Shown piece after piece: positions 9,179 through 23,010 of a DNA stretch of 64,000 bases (within the stretch, counting starts at the first letter, position 1; each line of letters opens with the position of its first letter). The position numbers and the translations under genes were made by a program. The stretch is from assembly GCA_015350385.1 (NCBI GenBank), contig WNKI01000001.1, forward strand, positions 8,490,427 through 8,554,426, in the 5' to 3' direction. Below the pieces are notes generated by a model. The model did no database searches and was not told the DNA's origin. It saw nothing but the letters and a program-made list of their open reading frames with translations. This DNA comes from Aculops lycopersici. Its lineage: Eukaryota; Arthropoda; Arachnida; Trombidiformes; Eriophyidae.

Positions 9179-12037
9179 CAGATATAGAAACATTTGAATA
9201 TGTATGAAGTAGCACTAAATGGCACTGACTAATTGCTGCCCAAATAGACTAACTCCGTCAGCATGAAAACATGAATTGCTACCGGTTCAGATGTTTCAGA
9301 AAATTCTATGATATTCATTTCGCTTACATGTTCTCAGTTACCTATGCATGATTCTCTAGGTGAGGACACGATGGAGGCTTGTAAAGTCGAGCGCGGCCGG
9401 CTCATTGGCCTGGTCGTTGCGATATTTTCCAAGTGTATCAAGTGCTAACAGTCTGCAGCTTGCCCAACGCAACAGCCACCACCAGGTTAAGTTTCTGCCC
9501 GTCTTGCCTTCAATTAGCCTGGCGCTGATTTAATTATCGGTAGCCGCATCAGCGCTCGCTTCAGCAATTGAGTAGTCGTCCTCGTCGGCTGCTACTACCC
9601 TAGCTTCAATTATTGAATGGCTCGATGGTACCACTAGCGGCCGAGTAACTGGGCGGCGGATTTGTAGCAGCAAGTGTTACCATTGCCTCGGTTATTATTA
9701 TGTATCCATGCGAGCGCAATTATGTAGCGCGAGAGAGATAGACAAACATTTACCTGAAATTACCTGTTCGGCTAGCTAGCTAAAAATTGAATTGGATGCG
9801 TGTGCATGTACTTGTGTGTATTTGTGTGAGTGTCGATAATTATCCATTCATTGTGCTAGCTGCACCACTACCTCCATCGCCATCGCCATCGCCGCCGCCA
9901 CCACCTCCACTACCATTGGCGCCACCGTGAACTTGAATGGCCGCCGACGTCTTGCCGGTTGTCGTCGTGGTAGTCGTCGTCCTTTGGCTGAAGATGAACA
10001 CTGCCACCGATGAATCGCTACCAAAACCAAACCAAGACTATGAATTGCGCGCGAGAACTCAATTGGCTCAATTGAGCAGCTCCAACTCCTAGAGAGAGAG
10101 GAGAGAATTAAAGGTAGTAGTGGTGGTGGTGGCGGTGGCAACAAGTGGCTTGTGTGTTCACGGTGAGGTTTGTGCAACAAGTGGGCGCCTGGCTCATTGT
10201 CGGCTCACACACATAAATGTGAGTGCAAACGCATACATACGCCAACTTGGCGAGAGAGTTTTCCTCAGGTAACTTCTTAGATCCTCATGCCGCCGCCGCC
10301 TCCATGCAACTTAAGCTAACTGGAAATATATACCCTTTTGTACGCTTCACTTTGCTAACCTCAATCTATATCTCGCCGGCTCTTTGAATGGAGGCAAAGA
10401 AGAGAAACATGTTGAAATTTTGCTCGACTCTTAGTTTTTACAGTAGCAAGAGAAGTGGTCGCAGTAGCAGCAGCATCAGTGGCCTGTGAGCCGCAAGTGT
10501 ACACCTGTTGCAAAGGGATGCTTCGTAATTCAGTAGCAGCTGAGTTAGTTTCTTAGCTCACAAAAAACTAGCAGCGAGCTTATGAGCTTTTGGTAAAGTT
10601 TTACTCGTTTTTAATTGAGCTCATCGATCGGTTACTGGTTAGCTCACGATGTTTGTCTGTGAATCACGTTTGATTTTCATCCTTCGAAGCAACGGAGCCT
10701 CAACTCCTCCCTTGCCTCTTCCTCCTCTCGACGTCATCGCGCCCCTTCCTTAGCTCTGTTGCATTAAACGTTTTATGAGCAGCAGCAAGATGATCATCAG
10801 CATCATTGTCGATTGAATTAGCTTCTCCTTCTTCTGCTTCTCGTCGTTGGATAGTTTGGATATTGAATGGAAAAGAAGAAGAAGGCGACGACGACGACGA
10901 AGAGAAGCGAGAGAAAAGACTAGTGGCAGGAAGTTTTCCTCTTCACTTTTCTCAGATTCTCACCTGAGAACCTGAGAAACGATACAGAAAAAAGTTTCAT
11001 CAAAGAGGAACTCGGTAATCGATCGCTCTGCTCCGACTAACTAACCAACCAACCGACCAACAAACTAAATAACTAAACAACCAACTAACTAATTTAGCCA
11101 CCAACCTCTAGCTTGTTTCAAAAAGGAAGCCTTAAACTCATCGACTTGGCGTTTCAAGCTCGCAGTTTTTGCTCAACTTTGCTTTACTTCACTATACTCG
11201 CTCACTCACTCGCTCGCTGTAGAAAAGCTGAAAGTTGGACCACTCGGCTAGCTCCCTGATCACACACTGCCATCGTTTTGAGCAGTATACTTTGCTAGCT
11301 CAACACTCGCTCGCCTGGGGAATCTAATTAATTGTATCTATTAGCCAACTTTGCAGCTTTCCACGACCGAAGTTTAATTCATCATTTTCGAGTTGAGTTT
11401 GAAAGAAAAAGGACGAGACTAGCAAGTTTTGAGTTTTTGTTTCACCGACTTATTCGGAAAAGAAGCGATGAGGCGCCGGGCTCATTAGGTTCATCATTCA
11501 CCTGGCAAGCTACTTGATTTGCTACTGCGATTCGCGTGTGTCTCTTCAGTGGACCGCTTGAAACTGATTGTGTTTACACTTCATCGTAGTGTTTTGACCC
11601 TCGCCAAAGTGTACGGTGAACCGGAAATAGGAATCGGGAAAAGGAATTCCCCTTTTTCTCCTCCTAACTCTACGAAAGATCGTGGAAAAAAGTCTAAAGC
11701 TTGAACTCTATCACACCTTTAAAATTTGAGCAACATTCTGAGCCCAAAGCAGATTCTTTAAAGCGATAAGTCGCGCCTCTTGCCGGGCCGCAAGTTGGGC
11801 GAACGATAATTGTACGAGAGTAGCAAGGTGGCAGCCGCAAGTGGCCAGTTTGTAGCGATGCTTTGAATGGCCCTTTGATATCGATAATCCAGGAGCTCGA
11901 AACGAGACCAATCGAAGAGTTACATTCTAACGCGCGCTTTCTCGCAGCACACAATACAATCGGAGCAACCTGTTGGCTGGTTGGCCAACGCCAACAGTTC
12001 GTGATTATTATTGTTGTAGTTGCGATTGCTACCTGCT

Positions 12038-12067
12038 AACAACAACAACAACAACAACAACAACAAC
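12038..12067. repeat. (AAC)10 microsatellite
   Basis: Ten uninterrupted AAC units in the non-coding AP-2 upstream block. Confidence 0.9.
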
Positions 12068-14387
12068 TGAAGCAACAGCAACCTGTTAATGCGCCAGCCC
12101 GCCGCTTAAGTACAAAGAGATTCGCGTGTCCAGATCTTCATCGAGTAAACTTGTCGATTTGCAAGCTTTGCCTTCAATATCCTTCCTTTGCTTTACTTTG
12201 GGCCACCAAAAAAGAGCAGCCCCGAGTGGTCAGCTGTTACGCAACAGCAACAGCAACTGCATCAAATAGAACTAAAAGTGCTACCTGTTTGTGTGTGTGT
12301 GTGTGTAGGTTAATGTTAATCGGCCACCCAACTCAACTAAATGGCGGCCAGCCAGCGAGTGAGGCGCACGAACGAAGATTAGTTATCTCCGCAACAAAAT
12401 CTTTGGGTTCTCCTCGCCCAGTTCGATTGGGCAAAGAGAGCGATCGACTTGCTGGTCATCGTCGTGTCGGCGTTTGATTTTGTTGCATGAATCCTGCAAT
12501 GAGTTTCCCCAGAGTCAAGCGAGAATTTGGACCACCGACGATTGCGCAAGATTCGTAGCGGCGGCATTAGTGTGGTTCTTCTAGGGAATCACTATTCATT
12601 TGGTAGAGGCTAACAAGTGTGCGGCAACTCAATCAATCACACGCACATCTGCCAGTGTGTAAAGTTGGTATATTAACTAGACCAGACTATACTCGACTCA
12701 ATTCGATTCGACTGCAAGGGATGCTATGACATGAGCTTGAAATTTTGCGCCACAAGCTCGCCAGGCCAACTGATTCAATGGCAATCAATCAAGTGGCATC
12801 ACAACGATTGCCACTGCCTCCACTATTACCAATACTTCCACTACAAACTACTTTTAAAACAGCAAACTCGATGAAGTTCTAGTTAAACCCGAGAGTAAAT
12901 TCAGCCACTAGAAGGCCAACTCTTTGGCCGTGATGCTCGATGATTCGACTTCCGGCTTGCCATTCGAACTGAATGCGACTTTTGGCCTATAGTGTCGCTG
13001 GAGTGTATGTCACAAGTGGGTTGCTAATTGATCGTCGACTAGAACTGGGCTAGAAAAGAGGAACCCGAAGAGAGTAACCGATAGAGAGTTACAATGCGGA
13101 TCGAGTTGATTGACTGACGAGGATTTGCCATTTCAATGGGCTCAAGCAAAATGAACTGTTGGTTGCTACTCTTCTGGGCGGCACAAGCAGCTGCTAGTGG
13201 CCGCATCATTAGTCGCAACTCACAATGGTCCACCAACTGGCGCTTAGAATCAACCAGCGCGTGCCAATGGAATTTGAGCTAATATTGACTGATTTGCTTC
13301 CGGCAAACCCCTAAAAGACTAAAAGAGCCGCAAGCATCTGGCCGGTTGGCGGGCTGTCCGCTTTTGCAGCACGCAGAGATAGAGAGTAGTGAAAATTGTC
13401 ATTGTAGATGACTGCTCTCTTTTGGACGCCGCATTGGGCACTGCGCGTCGTCTATTTGAGTGTATGCTGTCACCATGGGCGCAAATTTTTAATTTGTCGC
13501 AGCATCTTTTTCCTCTCTCCACTTGGCCAGCGCTAAATTGGAGGCTGGAATGACAATGAACTCCGCGCGGCCGTCGTAGCCGCGAGCCAAATGAGCAGCA
13601 ACCGCACCGCCGACTTCCGCTTGATTGGGCGCGCAACTTGTCGCGCGCCTCGAGTGAGCGAGTGCGACGAAATTTCCACCGCAACCGCCAGCACAACCAC
13701 CACCGGCCACGAACAACCTAATTACACGCTTTGTTGATTGCGCCCACGAGGCAAAACATGAAACTCGACCAACGGCACAGTGGCTGCCTCTTTCTCTCTC
13801 GCGCACTCTCTCGGTGATACGCGAGCCTCGCAAATGACGTAACAAACGCCGCGCGCAACAATCATGTAACCTGACGATGACACGACCGTCAAGTTGTTGC
13901 TCGCACTTTGTCATCATCAGACAACAGCAGCGGCGGCGGCCGCAGCCGCCGCCAACTGTCTAGGGCAACTGATTCAATTAAGCCCGAGGTTCGCCGCGAT
14001 AAACTGAACGCTGAAGCATGCGGCAAGCACCTGAGGGAGCGAAGAGGGAAGCGGAGCAAACTTACCTGAGAGCGCCCCAAGCGGCTAGTAAACCAAGGTG
14101 CTGGCTAGCGAGCGGATGAGTGGTGAGCGGCACACGCGAGCCAGTCGCTGCTCGTTTGAAGGATGTGGCTTTAGTCCCTTGGCCAACCAACCAACTCCAA
14201 CTCCAACTCCAACTCCAGCTCATCCTCATCCTCGTCAACCTCAGACACCATCGCCACCAAAAGAGCGAGAGCAGTATCATCAGGTGGTTGCTGCTCATTG
14301 TTGCCAGCTCGCCACATTCGCGAGGCATCATAATCATCATCATCAAGTTTTCAGACTTGATGTTGCGTTAATGTTGTTGTTGTGTAA

Positions 14388-14402
14388 CAGCAACAGCAAC
14401 AA

Positions 14403-14449
<47 letters not shown>

Positions 14450-14457
14450 ACAACAAC
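14388..14457. repeat. (CARCAA)n trinucleotide-type repeat
   Basis: About 70 bp of CAG and CAA triplets. Open frames over it are repeat translations, not genes. Confidence 0.9.
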
Positions 14458-14996
14458 GACTTGACACAAGAGAAAAGTTGCGAATGAAATTAAGAGCTCG
14501 AGCCGCAACATAATGGCGCTTGCCACTCGGAGGCTCAAAGAGCACCTAGTTTGGTTGCCTTTGTTGCAAGTTACGTAAGGAGAGCAACAGAAACTGAATG
14601 GAATTGAGTCCTGGCAACATTTCAACCGCAACCAAGAGCCTCGATTGCCGTCCTTTGTTGGCGTCAACGATCTCTTCCAACACCTCGACGTTGGCGTCAC
14701 TTCATCATTCATCTCGATTTATGTATGATGGTTGGATAAAGAAAGAGAAGAGTGGCGGCGGCGGCCAAGAGCAAAGGAGTTTATAGAGTTGGTGGTCTCG
14801 AGCCGCCAGGTGGCTCGCCAATCGAACTTTGAGTGTCCGCTTGCTCTCTCGCGTTGTGGGCGTGTCGTGGTCTCAACGAAATGATAAGCGAGCATTCAAT
14901 TATTACTGCCGGCCGTGGGTACGCAGATAAGGACATGATGATTTTGAGGTAGAGAAAGTCCGTTATCATTCCATTGGCTCGCGCTCATTGTATAAC

Positions 14997-14997
<1 letters not shown>

Positions 14998-15027
<30 letters not shown>
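14998..15027. repeat. (CGA)10 microsatellite
   Basis: Ten perfect CGA units. Confidence 0.9.
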
Positions 15028-15028
<1 letters not shown>

Positions 15029-15644
15029 AGGGACGAGCTGGAATAGTGAGAGTTTGTTCATCGAGAGGAAGGCGGATGGTTCAGTTTGTCGATTATAATG
15101 ATTACGCAGCACTTGCACTGGATATTATGTTGGTTGGTCGGTGATCAGGAGCATGATCATCATCGATAATGTCGACTATGTTGACTAGAAAGAAAGTCGA
15201 GCGACCATTTTGAAATCTAGACTGAGAGAGAAGGAGCCGGCAACGTTTGCCCACTTGCGCGCCAACACTCGGCTACCTGCACAGGTGAGTTTATCGGCCA
15301 GGTTAACAAATTTTTAACAAAACTCTCCATTCGCCGCGCACAAGATGGTGGCGCGCTAATCGTCGTTGTCGTCATGAAACACTCTCATCGTCGTCCGTCT
15401 CGTTGATGATCTCAAGTTTAGCATCCGAAGATGGCGACGGCGAGGAGAGTTTTGTGTTGGTATATAACACAACACAAACAATGAAGATCTCATTTCAATC
15501 CACGCAACAGAAACAGTACTAGCAACAGCGCCAGCGCCAACAACAACAACCTGCTGGAGCTCGTGCAATTTTCAGCAGCATTATAACTGGAGAAAATGTA
15601 ATCCGAGAGTCGCTTTGTATCATTCTGTCTGCTGCTGCTGCTTA

Positions 15645-15686
15645 GGTTGCAGGTTGCAGGTTGCAGGTTGCAGGTTGCAGGTTGCA
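15645..15686. repeat. GGTTGCA heptamer, six perfect tandem copies
   Basis: Exactly six identical 7-bp units (42 bp), longer in unit than the surrounding microsatellites. Confidence 0.95.
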
Positions 15687-18399
15687 ACTTGCGACCAAAG
15701 AGAAAAAGATGATTAGTCATCATTGGCACCAGAAGCGGCAACCTCCACTACAATTACCCACGAGTGGGCCGAACTAATCCACGCAAAGCCAAATGAGCAA
15801 CTGAGAATCTGGATAAGCGGAGAGAAAAAGCTTGAGTCTATCGATCGGGTCACGCCCACTCTGCCGGAGCCCAACGCTCGGCTTTCGATTCTGCGTTCCA
15901 TTGGAACTTGGAAGCGCTTCGTTAATTAATAACACAGAGGTAGGTTTGGTGGCCAACAGGTAATTACACGCTTTAGATTCGTTTAGTTGATGCTAGCAAG
16001 CGTAAGAGGAGCCACAAATACAATGCGCTGCGCTGTGCGGCGCGTGGGCTACGTGTTGCACGGCGCAACAGGAATCAGTGACAACAAGTAGTGCAACGGT
16101 TTGGCTGGTTAGTATTGGCAAAAAGAACAAGTGTGTTGGTTTGTGCTAGTGTGTGTGTGTTGCGCTTTTCAGCCTGCTCATTAGATTTTAGATTCGAGGT
16201 CAATGATCTCGTGCAAGAAAAAAGTGGGCAACTCAAAGAGTCTGTTGTTCTCATTGCCGCTATGCAAATTGGCCAAACAATAGCCTTCAAAGGCGAGCAT
16301 CTCCTTTGAATCGAACCTGTCCGCCTGTTTAAATGTTTAGACTTGCTTTCGTGGTGGTCGATTGGTGTTTTAGTTTTGTCGGTCTCGATGGGAAAGTTAA
16401 ACACAGGAAGTTATTACTATTCTCAGGTAGAGATCGAGGAAGAAGAATCCCTCGGCTATTCATTGTTTCGGGCACTAAAAGTATGAGAGAAACAGACTAG
16501 AAACTACTGCTTTCATCGCTCTAGTCAAGGTTTCACCTGGGCAAGAGGAGTCTCGCTCGACTAGATTACAACATACAAGTGGCCGCTGGTGCTTGTGGTT
16601 AGTTTACCGAGTCTCGGTTTCATTGGTCACTCTTCAAGCGGACGGAAACAACGACACGCTTCCACTACGAGCTCACGGTTGATCCATTAGGCGGCCGCGG
16701 AGGCAAAGGTAATGGCTGCCTAGGCGCACCATTGGATAGTTGGTATCGAGGGATCGCCGACGAGCAGGCGGCAAGGTAGCGATTTCTAGCGATTGGTGGA
16801 TGGCCGGGCGACGTGTGCTACAATCGCTATGGTTAAATAATGATGTTTGCCCAACAGAAGCCATTGGTTGCCATTCGACGATGTTGTGCAATGGCAGGCA
16901 GGTAAGCAGCAAACGCGCGGTAGCGGCTGTTGATGGTTGAAGCGAGCGGCGCGTGAGCTAGCTAGCCATTTGGTAGCTCACTCGATTTACCTACAACGAG
17001 AGAGCAAACAAACAAAGTTAAACTCCAAGTGGAAGTCGATGACGCGACTAGCCTTACAAGTTGCTCAGTTTCTCTCTCCCTCTATCTCCTTTGCTCTTCG
17101 GCTCTCGAGGTTCAGGTTGCCGCTTTGCAGGCAGGTTGTTGCTCGTTTCAAGTCGGTAATCGGGATTGCAAACGTAGAGACGACGACGGCGACGGCGACG
17201 ACGACTGGAACGACCACGATGATGGCAAAAGCAAAACAGACAGAGCCAAAGTTGAAACAGAAGCTCTGCGAGCCCGAGAAAGAGGAAGCGAGATAATTAG
17301 GAGTTGATGATGATCATGCGCCTTTCTACATAGCTGGCCAACGTCATGACTTTGCGTTGCACTTCTTTTTGTTTCGTTTCTCTTCGTCGTAGACTCCATT
17401 GGATTCATCGGTTGGCTCTCAGTTTGGCTGATATCAAACTAGTGTAGTGGTGGTATGTTGTTAAGCTTAGCCACCTGTACGAGTGCGCGATCTCGGACTG
17501 CGATTAAGCTGGAGAATCAACTGAGCCATGTGACGACTTGCGCTGGGATCTGGAAAGGATTGGCAAGCTCGCCAGGCAACACTGCCGTTTCAAAACGTTA
17601 GCAAGCTAGAGATGATCAGTTCAGTTCAGTTAGGCAGCAACGTCGAGTGCCAAGTTGAAGTTGGAACCGAAAAGAGAAACAAAAACGAATTTGAAAACGA
17701 GAGAGAGAGGGGGGAAACAACACACAGAAATCTCGCGCGCGCCTGTCACTTCCTGTTACCTGTTCACTCTTCCATACACACACAAAAAGCGCAACCTAGA
17801 ACTGCTACTTGTTCGATCCCCGCCGCAACGAAACCAAACACTGTACTTGGGGCAACTCGACACTTGGGCGCTTATAGGGCCTCTGTTGCAATGCCTGCTC
17901 CAGCTCACTCGCTCGCTCGCCCGCAAGCTTGTTAGCGACAACTGATCCTAGTCGATGAAATTGTCCCGCTGATTTGGTTCTAGTCGTCGTAGTCGTTGTT
18001 GTTGTTGTTGTTCTCGTTCTCGTTTGCTCAACGTTGTAATGTTTCAAGAGCAAATAGAAGGCAAAGACAAGAATAACATTGCGTTTGCCGATAACGCGAG
18101 CGGCGATATTACTATTACCATCACCACCACTATTATGTTACACTATTGAGTGCGCAGAAAGAGCAGCGCGCAGGCAGAGCGGACACTTGCGCGCAGCGTC
18201 AGCCAAAATAAACTGGCAGCGCTGCTCACTTTTTCAAGCTGTGCTCCAGGAGGAAAGGGGAATGATTCTCGCAACTTGCGTTGCATTGAGACGTTGCATT
18301 TATCGAGAGAAAAAGAAAAGAGCAGCGACGCCAACTAATTAACGGCAATCATTAGAGGCGCGACAAAATTTGATTGTCTTCGTTGCTGACGAATCATAT

Positions 18400-18556
18400 C
18401 TACCTACTCAAGTCAATCAAATGAAGAGAGCCACTTCTACTCAAAATCAATCAATCGAAATAGAACACCAACTAGAATTGAAAAGCATTTAAACTAAAGA
18501 CGGAGACCAACTCAATGTAGATATAAATCAACACAAATTAAACTCTTCCTCTAAAG
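18400..18556 (+). other. Candidate 5' untranslated exon of AP-2
   Basis: An A/C-rich, G-poor stretch with the same composition as the leader just before the AP-2 start. It ends in a full-strength donor, AAAG|GTAAGT (GT at 18557-18558). The 5' limit is a guess. Joined to the acceptor at 27625-27626 it would give a 9.07-kb first intron. RNA reads would decide. Confidence 0.3.
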
Positions 18557-18590
18557 GTAAGTCGAGTGAAATTAGAAAACACAGAGTAAA

Positions 18591-18607
18591 GAGAGAGAGA
18601 GAGAGAG
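18591..18607. repeat. (GA)n tract
   Basis: Uninterrupted GA dinucleotides, matching GAGA-factor type sites, just after the candidate donor at 18557. Confidence 0.8.
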
Positions 18608-18730
18608 TCAAATTTTATAGGCTAGCCAACGTTCAGTTCCCCTGATATGAAACATAAACTCTAGGGCTAGCCATCGTTCAGTAGTAGTTTGGTTACAACT
18701 CTAGCAGTTACAAACTCCGCCAACCTATTT

Positions 18731-18770
18731 CTATTCTATTCTATTCTATTCTATTCTATTCTATTCTATT
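18731..18770. repeat. (CTATT)8 pentanucleotide repeat
   Basis: Eight perfect copies, with degenerate copies before them. Confidence 0.95.
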
Positions 18771-18956
18771 TCAACTAAAACTAACGAGCAACCCGATTGA
18801 TCTGTCGGCAGCTCGGTGGTTGTTGCTAGTTTGCATTCGCTAGTCGTGATCTAGAATTGAAGTGAGCGTTTATCGTCCAACGCTCATTTGAACATCGATA
18901 TCAACTTACTATTCTTATATTCGCATAAACTTCAGCATCAACAGCCCAACTATCAG

Positions 18957-19012
18957 TATTAATATTAATATTAATATTAACATTAACGTTAATGTTAACG
19001 TTAACCTTAACA
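18957..19012. repeat. AT-rich hexamer array with a 22-bp palindrome
   Basis: Successive units of the types TATTAA, ATTAAC and GTTAAC. Positions 18977-18998 are a perfect 22-bp palindrome centred on ACGT. The many ATTA/TAAT cores could bind homeodomain proteins. Confidence 0.75.
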
Positions 19013-20950
19013 TGATCGCCACTCAGATTCGAGCGGCTAGATATCTGTTGCCTTAAACGTAGGTAGTGTTTGAGGTGATCATTATTATGTAACTGGAGCC
19101 ACCAAATTCATGCAGCTTTCCACTGCCTCATCCCTTTGCAGTGTTTAGTATTTCTAGTTCAGTTTACAGTCGTAGAGCAGTAAAGTCGTGAGTATGGAAT
19201 TGAAAGCGTCGGTTGCGTTTAGTGGCGAGGTAGTGGTAGCAGTAGTAGTAGTTTAAAATTGAATAGTAATGAGAGGTTATTATGCTAATGAGGTGCGAGA
19301 GTTGGACGCACAATAACTTTGCGTCTCGTTGCTTTCGGTCCGTCTGGTTTGGTCGTCATTGTGGAAACTGGCAAGACGCGGCCGTAGTGGTTGTAGCATT
19401 CGCGGCAAATGATTACGATAAACTGAAATCCAGACGCAAACTTAACTTTGTGCTCAAAAGCGCGAGCTATCAATTGAGAGTATCCATTTCACGATTGCTT
19501 GTCTCACCTACCTATTGTTGTGTGGTTGCCATTAAAGCAGCCGCTACTGTGCGCTCGCGACTCGCGACGAGGTCCACCTCACAAACCGACCACCAGTTAA
19601 CCACAACCACTGGCTGGTTAACAAGCGATCATGCTAATGAGTTGCCAGTTGAAAATACAGTTAAGTTTACCTAGAACCACTGCCACTGGCGCCGACTCCG
19701 ACTCCGACGACTAATGATTTGCGGCCGCCGTGGTCTCGTAAGTGCAGTTGAGACTAAATGTAAACTCAAACTCAAACTACTAGCCAACAATAACAACAAT
19801 TGAATCGATCGAAGAGAAACCGCAACTAATCAGAATTCTGGTTAAAAGATGAGCCAAAAGTGGAGGCGATCATTGCAAAAACATACGGCGCAAGTGGCAA
19901 CCACAGCGCGCGTTACATTCAGTCTATTATGTAAATTTATAAGACGTGTGCGCGGCGCGCTTGTGATTGCTATTGCCATTGGGAGTGCGATTGCGATTGT
20001 ATCCATTTAATAGAGCTGTCAAGTTGTTGTTGTTGTTGTTAGTGTCGTCGTTATAATGACGACGATTGTGTCGCTAGTATTGAGCGTTCGTTGCTTGCTG
20101 TGGTCAAATTGTGGGCAAATTGCTCGTGTGATTTACTAGTTTTCCGAGTTTAAATCTCCTAACTGCCGCTTATTCTGCTGTCAATCAGTGGAACTACGCG
20201 TCACTTGCTTTATGAGCACGAAGTTTGCCCTAGTTCTCGTTGATGATCCCGAAACTAAACCAAGAATCGATTGCTACGACGACCATCAGAAGGAAGGGTG
20301 GAGCAAGAACAAACGAGTTTGACCCACCAACTCGTTTATTCCCAGGCACCAGAATAGCAGTTTCATTTGCCTTGTCCAGTTTGCGAAAACTCGAAAGCGC
20401 GCAACGCACAGGTTTTACCTGGCTAATTTGATTACGCGTTGGGTTCCAATCAAACTGGTGGTTGTGAGGCTCGCGCTGAACCGTCAATAAAGAGAACGAG
20501 AGAAGGAGAAAGGGAGGAAAAAGTGGAAGAGCAATCAAGTCAACTTGTTTGTCTGCTCGTCATGTGAGCAGCGCTAGCAGCGGCGGCGGCGGAAGTGGCC
20601 AACAATAGGGGGGAATCTATGTGAAGTGCCGGAGCTCACATTGATAAAGCACTAGGTAAAAAATCTCTGCTCTAGTTGCTCGTTGCGCGACTCAAGTGGC
20701 TGATCGAGCCAACATTTTTTCCCTCTTGCCTCGGTAAACACAAAGCTGGCCTGAGCAAACCAAATTGAGCAGCAAATTGCTCGAGTTTCAACTGTTCCAA
20801 TTCAGATTGTGTTTGTACTTCTGCTTCTGCTTCTGGTTCAGCTACCATTTTTAGCTTTCACTTGCTCCTCCACTCAACTAGCAGGAGGCCGAATTTAGCC
20901 TCTCGATTCTTGGAGATCGGCAAAATTAGCTGGCCACTCGAGGAGCAATA

Positions 20951-20985
20951 TTATCATTATTATTATTATTATTATTACTATTATT
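20951..20985. repeat. (ATT)n microsatellite
   Basis: Nearly perfect ATT repeat. Confidence 0.85.
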
Positions 20986-22948
20986 GTTATCAGACAGACT
21001 TTCGGTGCGCGTGCCGCAATGGTTCCTATGATGAACTGCCGCGGCGACTGCCCCTGCTGCCAGCGAGGAGTTCCAGTGGGAATGTCAACAAACCTGGTTG
21101 AGGTTTTGTCGACTTGTAGGCACCCAAGCGACGATGTCAGTTTGTTTGTATGCTGAGACATTTTTACATCCGCGTCGAAGGGACGAGAATGAGAGCAAGC
21201 GCAAGAGCGACAGAAAAGACCAGCACCACTAGCTAACGAGATGACAAAGAAGATAAGTGAACTACCACTAGATTCAATGGCCACGGAGGCCAACTTTGTT
21301 GGCCACTTGAGCCACTGCTCTTCGTCGTCATTATTACTATTACTATTACATAAACCCTCGCACAACTCTCCACTCACTCTCTCCCTCTCTGGCCCCATCT
21401 ATGCGCAGCGCAAATATCAATATTGTGGCACGAGCAGGCGCAAAAAGGCTAGCGTCTTTCCGCTTGGGTCTCTAGTTCTTGCAGGAAACTTTTTTTTAAT
21501 GGATTCGCATGGGTAGCAGTGTGAGCAATTGTGAGCAGTCACTAGGAGCGGGGAGAGTAAATCGTATTTCAGTTTATTTCCTCTACTAGCGACTGGCTAC
21601 TGGCGACTAGCTACTGCAACTCCTACCATTGGCGCTAAACTGCCGGGCGACTTCCGCTTCCGTTTTGCGCAAGACGCTGGCAGAGTTTCGGGTGTTTGTG
21701 TGGCTGCAAATTTAGCGTTAAAATTGTCGCTCTCTCGGTCGCTGGCTCGTTGCGGTCGTGAGTCTTGAGTCGTGAGTCTTGAGAGAGACGCACGTTGTGT
21801 GTGCGTGTGTGTGTGTTGTTGCAAAGTTGAGCTTCAGGTTAGTCACCAAAACCAGAACCACCAAGATGAACGCACTTGATTAGCTAACCCGATAACACGA
21901 ACATCGGTTCGGTGGCTGGCCACGCGCCGCGACTTTTCGCCCTGCAAGCCAAAAAATCTCCCACTTTGTTGGAAGTAAATCAAAGGGACTAGAGGGAGAA
22001 GAAGAGGAGCAAATTGCATCATGTCCACTGTTGTGCCAGATCAAATGGCAGCTCGGAAAAGCACCACCAACACCAAATGATCATTCATTGTGCTAACATT
22101 TCCTCTTTGGAGTTCTGTGTGTGTGAACGAGAAAACCGCGAGAAAACCACTCACTTCCGCTCGGCTCGTGGCTCGCTCATTGCGCAATCGGAACCACCTA
22201 AAAGTCAGTGTCTCTGTGTGATTTGAGCTGGAGCGGCAAGTGTATGGATCAGACATTACAGTTCCCTCAGACTGCTCATTGGAATGGCCACCAGTCTCTT
22301 GGTTCCTCGGCCACTCACTCGCTCACTCCGAAGAGGCGCACAATAAATGGTCGCGTTGTGTTGCGGTCAACCTTCACAAGTGAGCAACGACAATCAAATA
22401 GCGAGCGGCTCGTGCAATTTACTTCTGCTGGCTGCCACTCTCTTGCTCTTTTGTCTATGAATATCAATAAGCTCATCATTGACTGTGGTGGTGGCGGCGA
22501 CGGCGGCGACGGCAACCACCACAGAACTCACCTATAACCACCAACACTTGACCAGCAGACAAACTTGAGCGAGAGGCTCCATAGATTGAGCCGGAAATGG
22601 AAAGGAGAGTTAAACTCCACTGCTCCTGCCGCAATCTTTAGCTCGGCCTATTCTCCGGCGAAGCGTAAGCTTCAAGCAGAAGCAGAAGCAAAATCAAAGC
22701 CAAAACGAATGCTCACTTTGTTCCTGTTCGTGGGTCACACTCGTTGGCATTCGAGAGAAATTTGAATTTGTTAGATCGCACATTTCGAACTCGAGTGCCG
22801 ATTATGATTTCGGGAGGCGTTGGGAAAAGAGGGTGACACGCCCACTCATTCGGGTCGATCTAAATGCGAGGCGAGCTCATGAATGGACCTGATGAAAGGA
22901 GAAGAGGAATGATAAGGATATCAAATTTCACAATCAAACCACCAGCTC

Positions 22949-23010
22949 CTCTCTCTCTCTCTCCCTCTTTTTCTTCGTTTCGACCGCCAAACGACTAGCC
23001 ATGGCCATGG
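22949..23010. promoter_or_regulatory. GAGA tract next to doubled GCCAT motif
   Basis: A CT dinucleotide run (GAGA-factor type) at 22949-22964 is followed within 50 bp by GCCATGGCCATGG at 22998-23010. GCCAT is the Pho/YY1 core. In flies this combination marks Polycomb response elements; here it is only suggestive. Confidence 0.25.

Larger units (their letters stand above)
8541..18399. other. Large non-coding block upstream of AP-2, proximal to SMG8
   Basis: About 10 kb without a supportable protein. The first 0.7 kb holds the SMG8 promoter. The rest is CpG-containing, with many simple repeats, GAGA tracts and repeated CAGGTA/TACCTG words. Open frames here are short, mutually overlapping and low in complexity (for example 13.3-14.7 kb), as expected by chance in GC-richer DNA. 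Strong 5' splice-site matches occur, such as ACAG|GTGAGT at 15281-15290. They leave room for untranslated exons. Confidence 0.6.

Noticed and set aside
13319..13917. Several overlapping minus-strand frames of 125-142 codons
   Set aside because: They overlap each other in different frames, have Arg/Cys/Ser-biased composition and no domain. This is a chance product of GC-rich DNA.
14098..14545. Frames coding for poly-Ser/Asn, poly-Cys or poly-Val on both strands
   Set aside because: These are translations of one CARCAA repeat in different frames.
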